This document shows, one piece after another, positions 55,798 to 64,000 of a DNA stretch of 64,000 nt. Under the pieces are notes generated by a model, which saw only the letters and a program-made list of their open reading frames with translations, was not told where the DNA came from and did not search any database. How positions within the stretch are numbered: position 1 is the first letter of the stretch; each line of letters starts with the position of its first letter. The stretch is taken from contig NW_004797578.1 in NCBI RefSeq assembly GCF_000002075.1, positions 429,629 through 493,628 on the forward strand, given 5' to 3'. Source of the DNA: Aplysia californica (Eukaryota; Mollusca; Gastropoda; Aplysiida; Aplysiidae). The position numbers and the translations under genes are program-made.

Positions 55798-55980
55798 AGA
55801 CCTTTGAATGAGAGGCGAGCACCTTAACCTCTAGGCCACGAGAGCCCCCGTGGCGTCATTGCAGATTGCTCTTCTAGTCTTCTCCCTACCTGCAGTGTCC
55901 TGCAGTACATTATGTAGCCTACCTATCCATGAATGCTAAAGCACAACTGTTCATTACAGATGCATGATTTCTTTCTCTGC

Positions 55981-56913
55981 NNNNNNNNNNNNNNNNNNNN
56001 NNNNNNNNNNNNNNNNNNNNNNNNNNNNNNNNNNNNNNNNNNNNNNNNNNNNNNNNNNNNNNNNNNNNNNNNNNNNNNNNNNNNNNNNNNNNNNNNNNNN
56101 NNNNNNNNNNNNNNNNNNNNNNNNNNNNNNNNNNNNNNNNNNNNNNNNNNNNNNNNNNNNNNNNNNNNNNNNNNNNNNNNNNNNNNNNNNNNNNNNNNNN
56201 NNNNNNNNNNNNNNNNNNNNNNNNNNNNNNNNNNNNNNNNNNNNNNNNNNNNNNNNNNNNNNNNNNNNNNNNNNNNNNNNNNNNNNNNNNNNNNNNNNNN
56301 NNNNNNNNNNNNNNNNNNNNNNNNNNNNNNNNNNNNNNNNNNNNNNNNNNNNNNNNNNNNNNNNNNNNNNNNNNNNNNNNNNNNNNNNNNNNNNNNNNNN
56401 NNNNNNNNNNNNNNNNNNNNNNNNNNNNNNNNNNNNNNNNNNNNNNNNNNNNNNNNNNNNNNNNNNNNNNNNNNNNNNNNNNNNNNNNNNNNNNNNNNNN
56501 NNNNNNNNNNNNNNNNNNNNNNNNNNNNNNNNNNNNNNNNNNNNNNNNNNNNNNNNNNNNNNNNNNNNNNNNNNNNNNNNNNNNNNNNNNNNNNNNNNNN
56601 NNNNNNNNNNNNNNNNNNNNNNNNNNNNNNNNNNNNNNNNNNNNNNNNNNNNNNNNNNNNNNNNNNNNNNNNNNNNNNNNNNNNNNNNNNNNNNNNNNNN
56701 NNNNNNNNNNNNNNNNNNNNNNNNNNNNNNNNNNNNNNNNNNNNNNNNNNNNNNNNNNNNNNNNNNNNNNNNNNNNNNNNNNNNNNNNNNNNNNNNNNNN
56801 NNNNNNNNNNNNNNNNNNNNNNNNNNNNNNNNNNNNNNNNNNNNNNNNNNNNNNNNNNNNNNNNNNNNNNNNNNNNNNNNNNNNNNNNNNNNNNNNNNNN
56901 NNNNNNNNNNNNN
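55981..56913. other. Assembly gap (933 N)
   Basis: A run of N flanked on the right by a (CT)n tract (56914-56957), the likely cause of the break. It lies just upstream of METTL17 and may hide promoter sequence. Confidence 0.99.
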
Positions 56914-56960
<47 letters not shown>

Positions 56961-57147
56961 AATCTCGAACTGGCTCGAACATTGATTTCGATGTGCAACA
57001 TTGATTTTCATGTGCGTCGTTCATTGAAGAGAGAGAGACTGTTTCTTTGGACAGTACATGCAATTAATTTTTGTAGTCAGAAAAATCACGAATACCAAAG
57101 AAAACGACGGTGTAAGCCAGAGGGGAAAGGTCATAGGTCACTATCAG

Positions 57148-57159
57148 AAAATGGCTGCC
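57148..57159 (+). promoter_or_regulatory. YY1-like motif over the METTL17 start codon
   Basis: AAAATGGCTGCC spans the start codon (ATG at 57151). YY1 sites that overlap the initiator ATG (AAGATGGCGGC type) are common in ribosome and mitochondrial genes. This supports 57151 as the start; binding is not shown. Confidence 0.4.
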
Positions 57160-60100
57160 TCCATGAACAAGGTTGGAGTCTTGTCAAAGCCTTCTATTTT
57201 CCTGCGAATTCTTGGTCAGTCTGGCGCTTCACTTGTTACAATACGAGGACCTTTGTCTTATTGTCAGGGTGTTTTCATTTGTAGAAGTATTTCGGTGAGT
57301 TTTGTCATGGATCTGTTGTGTTCTGTCATTATCATCAGTGGACATCAGTAGTACACAGTACAGTACAGAGTGTCAGTGTCAGTCAGCAGCAGCAGACTAC
57401 AAATTATGTACTAGATTTCTAGATCTAGAATCTAGATCTAGACTCTAGAATCTAGATCTAGATACATTACAGCTCCTACATTTAACAAGATGATAAGATC
57501 TACTCTGAACACATGCGGTTAAACGTAGAACGACGTACCTGCCTGATTGGCTGCTTATTTTAGTAATGTGATGTCGTCACATCCTGGGATACCCACAGAC
57601 TGTCTCTAGAAGCTAGAAGACCGCAGAGATATAAAAGATTCTCTACTACACTACACACTACACGATCTATGGAGATACCGCATGGTATGACATGTTGGGT
57701 CAGGGGCTTGACCTATTATCCGTATCGATGTGTTTCGTACGGTAAAACTTCACACTTGCGGCTAACTACAGCACGTCAGCCATGCTCTGGTGATGGAAGA
57801 TCGCTTAGATCGATGATGCTCAGAACAGTAAGAACGCCGTTGCTTGAAACTGAAACAACACGGTAAATGCAAAGACAATAAAGCACGCGAAAATTTCTGT
57901 AAAGAGGCCCAGAGATTACCCCCACCCCCCCACCCCACGGGCCCGATAAACAATGCTCAGAAGAGATGAGCAGCAGCATCATCGGAGCACCGCATCATGT
58001 CACATTACCAGTACATCTCCTGGTAAAACAGCGCACCAAATGTCGTGCCATGGTAGGTATACACGATTTTTGGTGCCATGCGGTTGGCTATGTTTAGATC
58101 ATGTAGTCACGTGATCAGATGGGGTATCTTGGTCTGACGTCACTCAAGATGGCCGCCTTACCCAAAAATAGTTGGCGTCGTTCTCTGTTTAGTCGCATGT
58201 ACTCTGAACTCACTGTTTTATTATTAAATTACATTATAAATATATATCCAGCCTAATTCTAATAGTATATATATATATATATCGTAAAACTATTCTGAGT
58301 TTTCTTAATTCTTTACTTACACTAGATCTAGACTATGACGTGTACCTCTACTTAAAGTTTTTATTTTTAGTTCAATTAATTGGAGACAGGTTTGCTCTGT
58401 CTCTACTCTCACTCAGTCTCTCCAGTAGATATCTCTAGTAGGGCCAAGGGCGGGTTGTGTCTGGAAGAGGGACAGAGTAAGTCTCTTAACTTAGTTTACT
58501 ATTAGAGCTTGTTTTAGTCTGACTGTGGTTAGAACAAAGTAAAATGAAATCCCCCGGTTTAGTTTTAATCTTATCAGATCTTTGCATGGGTCTAAAAGTT
58601 GGATGATTAACAGAATCATAAAAAGTCATACTTTTCTAGGCTCACGTCGAGACGTACACCATGCCATGTGATGAAATCTACAATCTTACACTTAGCCTGC
58701 ACTGTAATGTGGGGGATGGGTGGTGTAACTCTAACAAAATTATGAGCAATTTGCAGGCAGGTTACTGTCAGTTAATTTATGTTCTCGTGATCCTGCGACC
58801 TATGCATGCACCCAGTCAAAGAGCGGTTTTTAGTATAGCATGGTCCAAATAGAGAAACTTTTTTATTACTAGATCGAGATTTTTTATAAAAAGTTGTTCG
58901 CTGTCCTGCAGAAGTGCGATGCAAAGTTTCATTGGCACAGGTAAATTAACAAAATGAGCTAGAATTTTTTTAACATGGACAGACGAAGGTTAACAAGCTA
59001 TTTAATCTTCTTAGGTCTTAGAGAGGAGTTTATCATAGTTTATGTACCTCTTTCTTAGTGATTCCTGTAGATTTCAGCATAATAATTCAACTTGGCAATG
59101 TTTTATTCAGATTTGGAGAATTTGGTTATTAAGGTAAGATTCGACTCTACTTTTGGGGGAGGGGGGGGTATTCCCCCAGAGGAATCGTGAGTGCAAAATG
59201 ATAACAGTAAGAATATAGTACTACAATAAAAGACTGGTGATAGTCTAATCTGAATCATAATACCTAAACTCTCTAAGGGGGCTCTCGCGGTCTAGAGGTA
59301 CGGAGTTTGCCTCTCATTCAATAGGTACCGGGTTAGAAAAATACCTGACAGCGACAGAAAATTTCATTCTCTAAAAAAAATATTTTTTTTTTTGTTTCAG
59401 TTATGTTAAATCAGATTTCAATTAATAATGTACTATTTTATATAAATGTGATTTTCCCATCTGACTTTCAGGAGTCTCAGGCTGACACAGATGGCTTGCC
59501 GTTGAGCCACGTAATTACCAGAGAGAGCAAGGTGGATAGTTCAGTCGCCCAGCGACTTGAAGCACGACAGGGTAGTGCTAATGAGTTCATCAAGTACAGA
59601 GGCCATGATGGGGTCATGAGGCGTACTCGGACACAGGTTCCCACTCGTTTGATCAAGGCAATGAAGATCTTGATGGAAAGTAAGACATGCAAAAAAAATT
59701 TGGTAAACAGATAGCTGCTTTTGTAAAACTGTTTCTTAATTTGAAATTTTGCTGTTCTCAAATTTGAATGTTAAGTTTGGAGCTAGTGTAGAATGGTACA
59801 AAAATTAAGAGGAAACAAAGTTGTAAAATATTCCTTGCATTTTATTCGTATAATCTTCTGTTCATAAAAATTAAGTGAAAACTGCAGGGCCTACACTTTA
59901 AAATGTTGATTGCTTGTTATTTGTATAATCTTTTGTACACTGAGTGTGCCTTTGCACCGATAAAAGTTATTTGTCTTGTACTGCTGCCAAAAAAAAAAAA
60001 TTATTTTGGTGTCTTCCTGCATTCTTCAAGATTTTGATTTTTCATTTATGCACTTTTATTGAGCTTCTTGTTACTTTAACTATAGTTTGTTTTTCTCTCT

Positions 60101-63100
60101 TACTTGCTGATTTCAGATTTTGTCTTTACTTTTTATTAACAGAGTACCCAATGGAATCAGTTACAGCAAAGGCAGAACAGCTTGTTAAGTACCTAACACA
60201 AAGACAACCGCCCCTGTCGGATCAAGAAATAAATGATAAAGCAGTGGCAGTTGAAAGGAAATTGCTAGAAAAAGGTAAATGCAAAGATAGCCTTGGAGGC
60301 AAGCTAGTTTAGAGGTTAAGTGTATGATTCTCCATTATAAGGTTGGGGGTTAACACTTTCCACCCATGCATTGCACAGAGCACACAACGCTTGCCTTCAC
60401 GGTCCAGGGTGCAGATGCGGTACATCAGTATGTGGTTAGTTGGTTTATTTCAGGAAAAGTGATCGAGTACCTATTTCACATTCAAGAAAAGAACAAGGGC
60501 AGGCCGAGGCGTGAGCCACAGACTGTGGAAGACCTCGTGAGTCGTGAGTGGCAGTCGGGGGGCAAGAGCATTGTCACTCGTCAGTGCAAGTTGGTCAGCG
60601 TATGGTGCTAGATAGGGACTGTAGAGTAGGCGGTCGCGTGAAATGTGAATTTGTGACTTCTTGATGGACATCCTGCAGTTGTTGATTGCTACAAGAAGTG
60701 GGTGTTTATATTTAGACTACACAGTACTACACCTGTATCTCGGCAAAAATACCCCAACTAATATCAAACTTTCTGTATACTGAGAAATTATTTAATGATG
60801 ATCACATGTTCACCAAGAGAGGAATTAGAATCTGAACTGAAAACATTAGATCTAGCTCATTTTTCACCCGCATTCTCATCAAAGTGTAAGGGTAAAGCAG
60901 CATTGGTCTTCTACATTTTTCAAAAAAATTTTATTCCAGTTGTTGCATACATACTGATTTCAACCTCAAAGGCCACACAAACCATTGAGAAAGGAAATTT
61001 AATTTTAACAAGTGCGCATGTCAAAAACGAGATCATTGCTACTACATTTTTTTTGCTATATCACACTGTCGCTCATCAGCGTCCCGTGGGGATAAGGGAC
61101 GGCTTGTTACCGTCACCTATCGGCGTCCCGTGGGGCAAAGGGACGACTTCTTACTGTCGCCGATCGATGTCCCATGGGGGCAAAGGGATGGCTTCTTACC
61201 GTCACCGATCGACGTCCCATGGGGGCAAAGGGACGACTTCTTACTGTCACTGATCGACGTCCCATGGGGCCAAAGGGACAGCTTCTTTCCCTCATTGATC
61301 GGCGTCTTGTGGGAAAAAGGGATGGCTTCTTTCCGTCATTGATTGGCGTCTTGTGGTGAAAAGGGACGGCTTCCTACCGCTGCCGATCGGCGTCTTGTGG
61401 GGGCTAAGTGTTAAACTGTCAGTGCCAGCTGGTGGTTGTTAGTGTTCTTTTTGTCATTCCGACAACCTGTTGACCCTTGTCATTGAAGTTTGGAAGTTGG
61501 TGGTTGGCGGATGCTCTGTTGTGGTTTGCTCCTTCTTTCCTATCAAACATCTATCATTTTTATCTACCCTCCTTCTTTTTTGTGTTTGTTACTCCCTTGT
61601 AACACCTCTAATCTTCGGCACTTATATGACCTAATTGTGTTGCAAGTGCTGTAAAACTCTTACAAAAAAAGAAGAAAGAAGTTTGGAGAAATTCTTCAAA
61701 TTTAGTATGTTTGGAGTTCTTCATCTATATGAAACGTAAACAAAAGAAGATAATTCGTACATTTTTCCTTTACACAAATTTCAATTAAATATTTTGTATG
61801 TGTCTTTTGCAGATCCAAACAAGTTTGAAAATTTGAGTGGAGCTGACCTAGAGGATGCAATAGATCAACACAGAAAAGCTGTTTTGTCAAGGCTACGAAA
61901 GACTATCTATAACTGGAAACCAATGAAGTATGTTTCATGAATATTCTTTTTTTTTCTTTTATCCGCCGCTTATACCCTTTTGGGTGTCGCGGGAAGAAAG
62001 AGACGTCTCTCTGTCGCCAGCTGGAGAGCTTGGGTCGGGGGATGCCGTGGGTGGTTAATGTTTCCCTGACTCCATCTATCCAGGTCTTTCTCAGTCGTCG
62101 TCTAGCCTTGTTGCCATCAAATTTTTTTATGTAGGCACGTTGTGCTGGATGGTGTGTTGTTAATCGGTTTCGTGAAAATAAATGCCAAATTGTCTCCTTG
62201 TCTTCAAATTTAAAGTGTTTTGTAAAATTGTGTGTCCATGTTTGTGTGAATCAGTCCTCAACTTAGAACATATTTTTTGACAGGTCTACAGAAGACTCTC
62301 AAGATCTGGAAACCAGCAAAATACATTTCATGAATACTCTGATTCTGATTCATGCAATTCAAAGTGTGACTTGACTCTTATTGCATTACAAGCTACTGTT
62401 CAAATCACATTCAACCAATTAATGGGGCATTCTTGAACTTGGCCATGGCTTTTCAAAGATGGATGTTCAATTTATAAGTTTTGCTCCTTAACTAGCCTTA
62501 AAGTATTGAAAGTGACATTAAACCTGCACATTTAAGAATTACTGGGATGTTGACTTGAGGTTGTATCATGTGTAAAGAACTTGTTCTTGGCTGCATTTTA
62601 TCTGACTGCAACCTTATGAAGCATGTCACTTGTCAAGAGACACAAAATGAAATGGTGGGTGGTTGGCGTGTGCTCTGGTGTGGTTTGCTTCTTCTTTCCT
62701 ATCAAACATCTATCGTCCTTATCTCCCCTCCTTCTTTTTTGTGTTTGTTACTCTCTTGTAACATCTCTGATCTTCGGCACTTATATGATCTTATTGTGTT
62801 GCAGTGCCATAAAACTCTTACTAAGACTAAATGAAATGAAAGTTAAAAAAGACATACAACAATTTTGATTGCCCCTCTTCACCAGATAGCCTACACATTG
62901 TAGTTATCCAACTTGTTGCAGCTTCAATAGTTTATCTAGTCAGGTTTCGTTTTCTGTAATGTTTTTGTTTGACAAGCTTCTTATTTTTTATACTTTGCTT
63001 CTGTTTCAGCTTTGATGCTTTCACCTCTTACACCTACATGGTTGGAAGGACGTCTTTTGACTTCTCTGTCATTATGCAGTGTTTTACAGAGGTATGTTCC

Positions 63101-63491
63101 TTGTACTTTTCAGTTGCTTTATCTTGCCAAGCTCAGTGTCATTTATGAGGAAAAAACAAAGGGAAATATGGCATAATCTATCTGAATGGATTAGACATCT
63201 TTATACTTATCATGCACAAGGCAGGAGTAGGCCACAGGAAACATGGAGGAGATGCGTGGAAAGGGATATGAGAAAGATGAAGCTCACTTGGAACGAGCTT
63301 GGAAGGATGGCCCAGGACAGAGATAAATGGAAGGAGCTTGTATGTGGCCTATACCCTGCCAGGGGTGAAAGGCATTGATGAGAAGATACTTATCGTTGTT
63401 CTTATCATTGCCCTCAGATATCAAAACGAGATCTGGACTTCCAGCCGTCCACTGTGTATCACTATGGGTCAAAGGTCGGGGCCTGTGTCTG
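57151..63491 (+). CDS. METTL17: Methyltransferase-like protein 17, mitochondrial (Rsm22 family), 5' part
   Basis: METTL17 is a mitochondrial factor for assembly of the mitoribosomal small subunit; it has a methyltransferase fold and, in known members, a downstream Fe-S cluster. Visible exons: 57151-57294, 59472-59679, 60143-60274, 61813-61927, 63010-63091, 63418-63491, phases consistent; the gene continues past the window. RLRKTIYNWKPM followed by YTYMVGRTSFDFSVIMQCF and RDLDFQPSTVYHYG aligns block by block with the human protein (LRKTTYHW, VYMAARLDGGF, NPAFQPQTLMDFG). The N-terminus MAASMNKVGVLSKPSIFLRI is basic and free of acidic residues, as expected of a mitochondrial presequence. An upstream in-frame ATG at 57058 exists, but 57151 starts the presequence-like stretch. 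The SAM-binding glycine motif reads HYGSKVGACVW, weaker than DFGSGTGSVTW. Confidence 0.92.
57295..59276. other. METTL17 intron 1
   Basis: Contains a cluster of CTAGATCTAGA words (57419-57465), the YY1-like motif at 58145, a (TA)n tract near 58265 and a G-run near 59160. No coding exon supported. Confidence 0.5.
58145..58157 (+). promoter_or_regulatory. Near-perfect YY1-like motif in METTL17 intron 1
   Basis: CAAGATGGCCGCC is closer to the YY1 consensus than the site at the start codon. It lies 0.85 kb inside intron 1, near a GTCACGTGATC box at 58109-58119. It could be an alternative promoter or repeat-borne sequence. Confidence 0.3.
59277..59378 (+). mobile_element. SINE-A head only, METTL17 intron 1
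   Basis: GGGGGCTCTCGCGGTCTAGAGG, then TTTGCCTCTCATTCA and a degraded B box GGGTTAGAAA. Only the tRNA-like 5' 100 bp remains, about 90 bp before METTL17 exon 2. Confidence 0.75.
61075..61400. repeat. ~44-bp minisatellite in METTL17 intron 3
   Basis: Seven to eight units of GATCGACGTCCCATGGGGGC with AAAGGGACGACTTCTTAC and TGTC. Unit variants CCCGTGGGG, CCCATGGGG and CTTGTGGG follow in blocks from left to right. Open in several frames only because the period avoids stops. Confidence 0.9.
61495..61677 (+). mobile_element. SINE-B copy, METTL17 intron 3
   Basis: Exact 10-bp duplication GAAGTTTGGA (61485-61494, 61678-61687); about 135 bp before METTL17 exon 4. Confidence 0.9.
61950..62135. repeat. 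Dispersed repeat (TTTTGGGTGTCGCG family), longer copy
   Basis: Matches 7700-7800 and continues through TCTATCCAGGTCTTTCTCAG. It starts about 25 bp after the METTL17 exon 4 donor. Confidence 0.6.
62655..62828 (+). mobile_element. SINE-B, reference copy (METTL17 intron 4)
   Basis: About 175 bp: GTGGGTGGTTGGCG with GTGCTCTGGTGTGGTTTGC, a CTTTCCTATCAAACATCTAT block, GTTTGTTACTCTCTTGTAAC, then the hairpin module GGCACTTATATGATCTTAT...GCAGTGCC and a CTTACTAAGACTAAA tail. Exact 10-bp duplication AAATGAAATG (62645-62654, 62829-62838). No tRNA-type A/B boxes are evident. Twenty copies lie in this window, both strands. Confidence 0.9.
63205..63385 (+). mobile_element. LINE 3' fragment (RTE-like C-terminus) before METTL17 exon 6
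   Basis: SRPQETWRRCVERDMRKM and MAQDRDKWKELVCGLYPARG end at a stop followed by TTGATGAGAAG, in the same family as 18432-18615. It stops about 33 bp short of METTL17 exon 6. Confidence 0.82.
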
Positions 63492-63512
63492 GTAAGTCAA
63501 AACTTTGCTCTC

Positions 63513-63766
63513 AATTGGTCGCTTTTAAGGACAAGTGGGCTATCCCGAAAAATGCTGTTTTGAGAAAATCGAAGGTAAAGTTTGTGCCCCTTGTTCGGTT
63601 TCGTTAAAAAACATGGAGACTTTTCTCGATAACCAAACAAATATATTCATCAATGAAACCAAACTTTTCCTATAGGTAGGGCAATGCCCACTTTTGGTGC
63701 AGGTCAAGTTTTCTGGAACCCCCCCGGAATCTGGGTTAGCCCGCTTGTCCTTAAAAGCGACCAATA
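63513..63766. mobile_element. MITE with GGTCGCTTTTAAGG ends, METTL17 intron 6
   Basis: AATTGGTCGCTTTTAAGGAC at the left and GTCCTTAAAAGCGACCAAT at the right, arms of about 30 bp including AAGYGGGCT. It starts 22 bp after the exon 6 donor. A second copy, end-truncated, lies at 966-1181. Confidence 0.8.
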
Positions 63767-64000
63767 TTCTTTGTGACTTTCACTGTGTATAAAAAGCAGC
63801 TGGCAATATTAGTGCAATGTTTTAAATGCCTTGTCAACACACAGAAGTTGAGAATCTTTGTCTTTTGTGGGGTAGGAATTTTTCTCATCCTTCCTGGAAG
63901 TTCAAGTGTGGACACTGTATCTTTGTCAAGCTTTAGGCTATGGGTCTTGGAAAAGAGAACCGTCCATTCAGAATCATCTGACTATTCTTCAGTCAGACTC

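Larger units (their letters stand above)
54598..55852 (-). mobile_element. SINE-A copy split by a CTGTCC element
   Basis: 3' part 54598-55052 and tRNA-like head 55798-55852 on the minus strand, interrupted in the B box by the element 55053-55797. Confidence 0.85.

Noticed and set aside
55919-57011. Four ~350-codon open frames
   Set aside because: They run through the 933-N assembly gap and contain no real sequence.
61075-61400. CRISPR-like array of regularly spaced repeats
   Set aside because: Units are contiguous ~44-bp minisatellite copies with no unique spacers, in an animal intron.
1-64000. LTR retrotransposons or other virus-like elements
   Set aside because: No long terminal repeats, gag, integrase or capsid-like frames were recognised anywhere in the window; all coding relics seen belong to LINEs or plain DNA transposons.

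Overview
The window is animal nuclear DNA: long GT-AG introns, low gene density, many interspersed repeats and two assembly gaps (12272-12371 and 55981-56913). The repeat mix (tRNA-derived SINEs, TTAA- and TA-flanked MITEs, hAT, Tigger and piggyBac relics, RTE-like LINE tails) together with the three gene orthologues suggests a marine invertebrate, most likely a mollusc and perhaps a gastropod. That placement is inference.

Three host genes could be assembled exon by exon, with splice phases agreeing at every junction. CENPL (minus strand, 29680 down to 16803, 11 coding exons, 347 aa) encodes a centromere protein of the inner kinetochore. NOP9 (plus, 36161-52179, 13 coding exons, 800 aa) is a nucleolar Pumilio-like protein needed for small ribosomal subunit maturation. 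METTL17 (plus, 57151 to beyond the window, six coding exons visible) is a mitochondrial small-subunit ribosome assembly factor of the Rsm22 family. CENPL and NOP9 are head to head with 6.5 kb between start codons; METTL17 follows NOP9 in tandem. NOP9 and METTL17 thus pair a nucleolar and a mitochondrial small-subunit assembly factor.

Layout: 1-11.9 kb is repeat-rich with no host gene seen. 11.9-16.2 kb is a decayed Tigger/pogo transposon with a MITE and a piggyBac relic inside. 16.3-29.7 kb is CENPL, its introns loaded with SINEs, MITEs and LINE ends. 29.7-36.1 kb is the shared upstream region of CENPL and NOP9, holding a degenerate ~180-bp tandem array, palindromic site clusters, a duplicated promoter-like module, a complete non-autonomous hAT element and an inverted-repeat MITE. 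36.2-52.2 kb is NOP9. 52.2-57 kb is intergenic repeats and a gap. 57.1-64 kb is METTL17.

The most unusual signal is in the repeats. Three otherwise different short retroposon families (called here SINE-A, tRNA-Glu-like head, ~520 bp; SINE-B, ~175 bp, 20 copies; SINE-C) share one ~50-bp 3' module. That module folds into a hairpin whose 7-bp stem shows compensatory changes between subfamilies (GGCGCTC/GAGCGCC versus GGCACTT/AAGTGCC), so it looks like a selected RNA recognition structure for one common LINE partner. Repeat family names (SINE-A to -F) are ad hoc.
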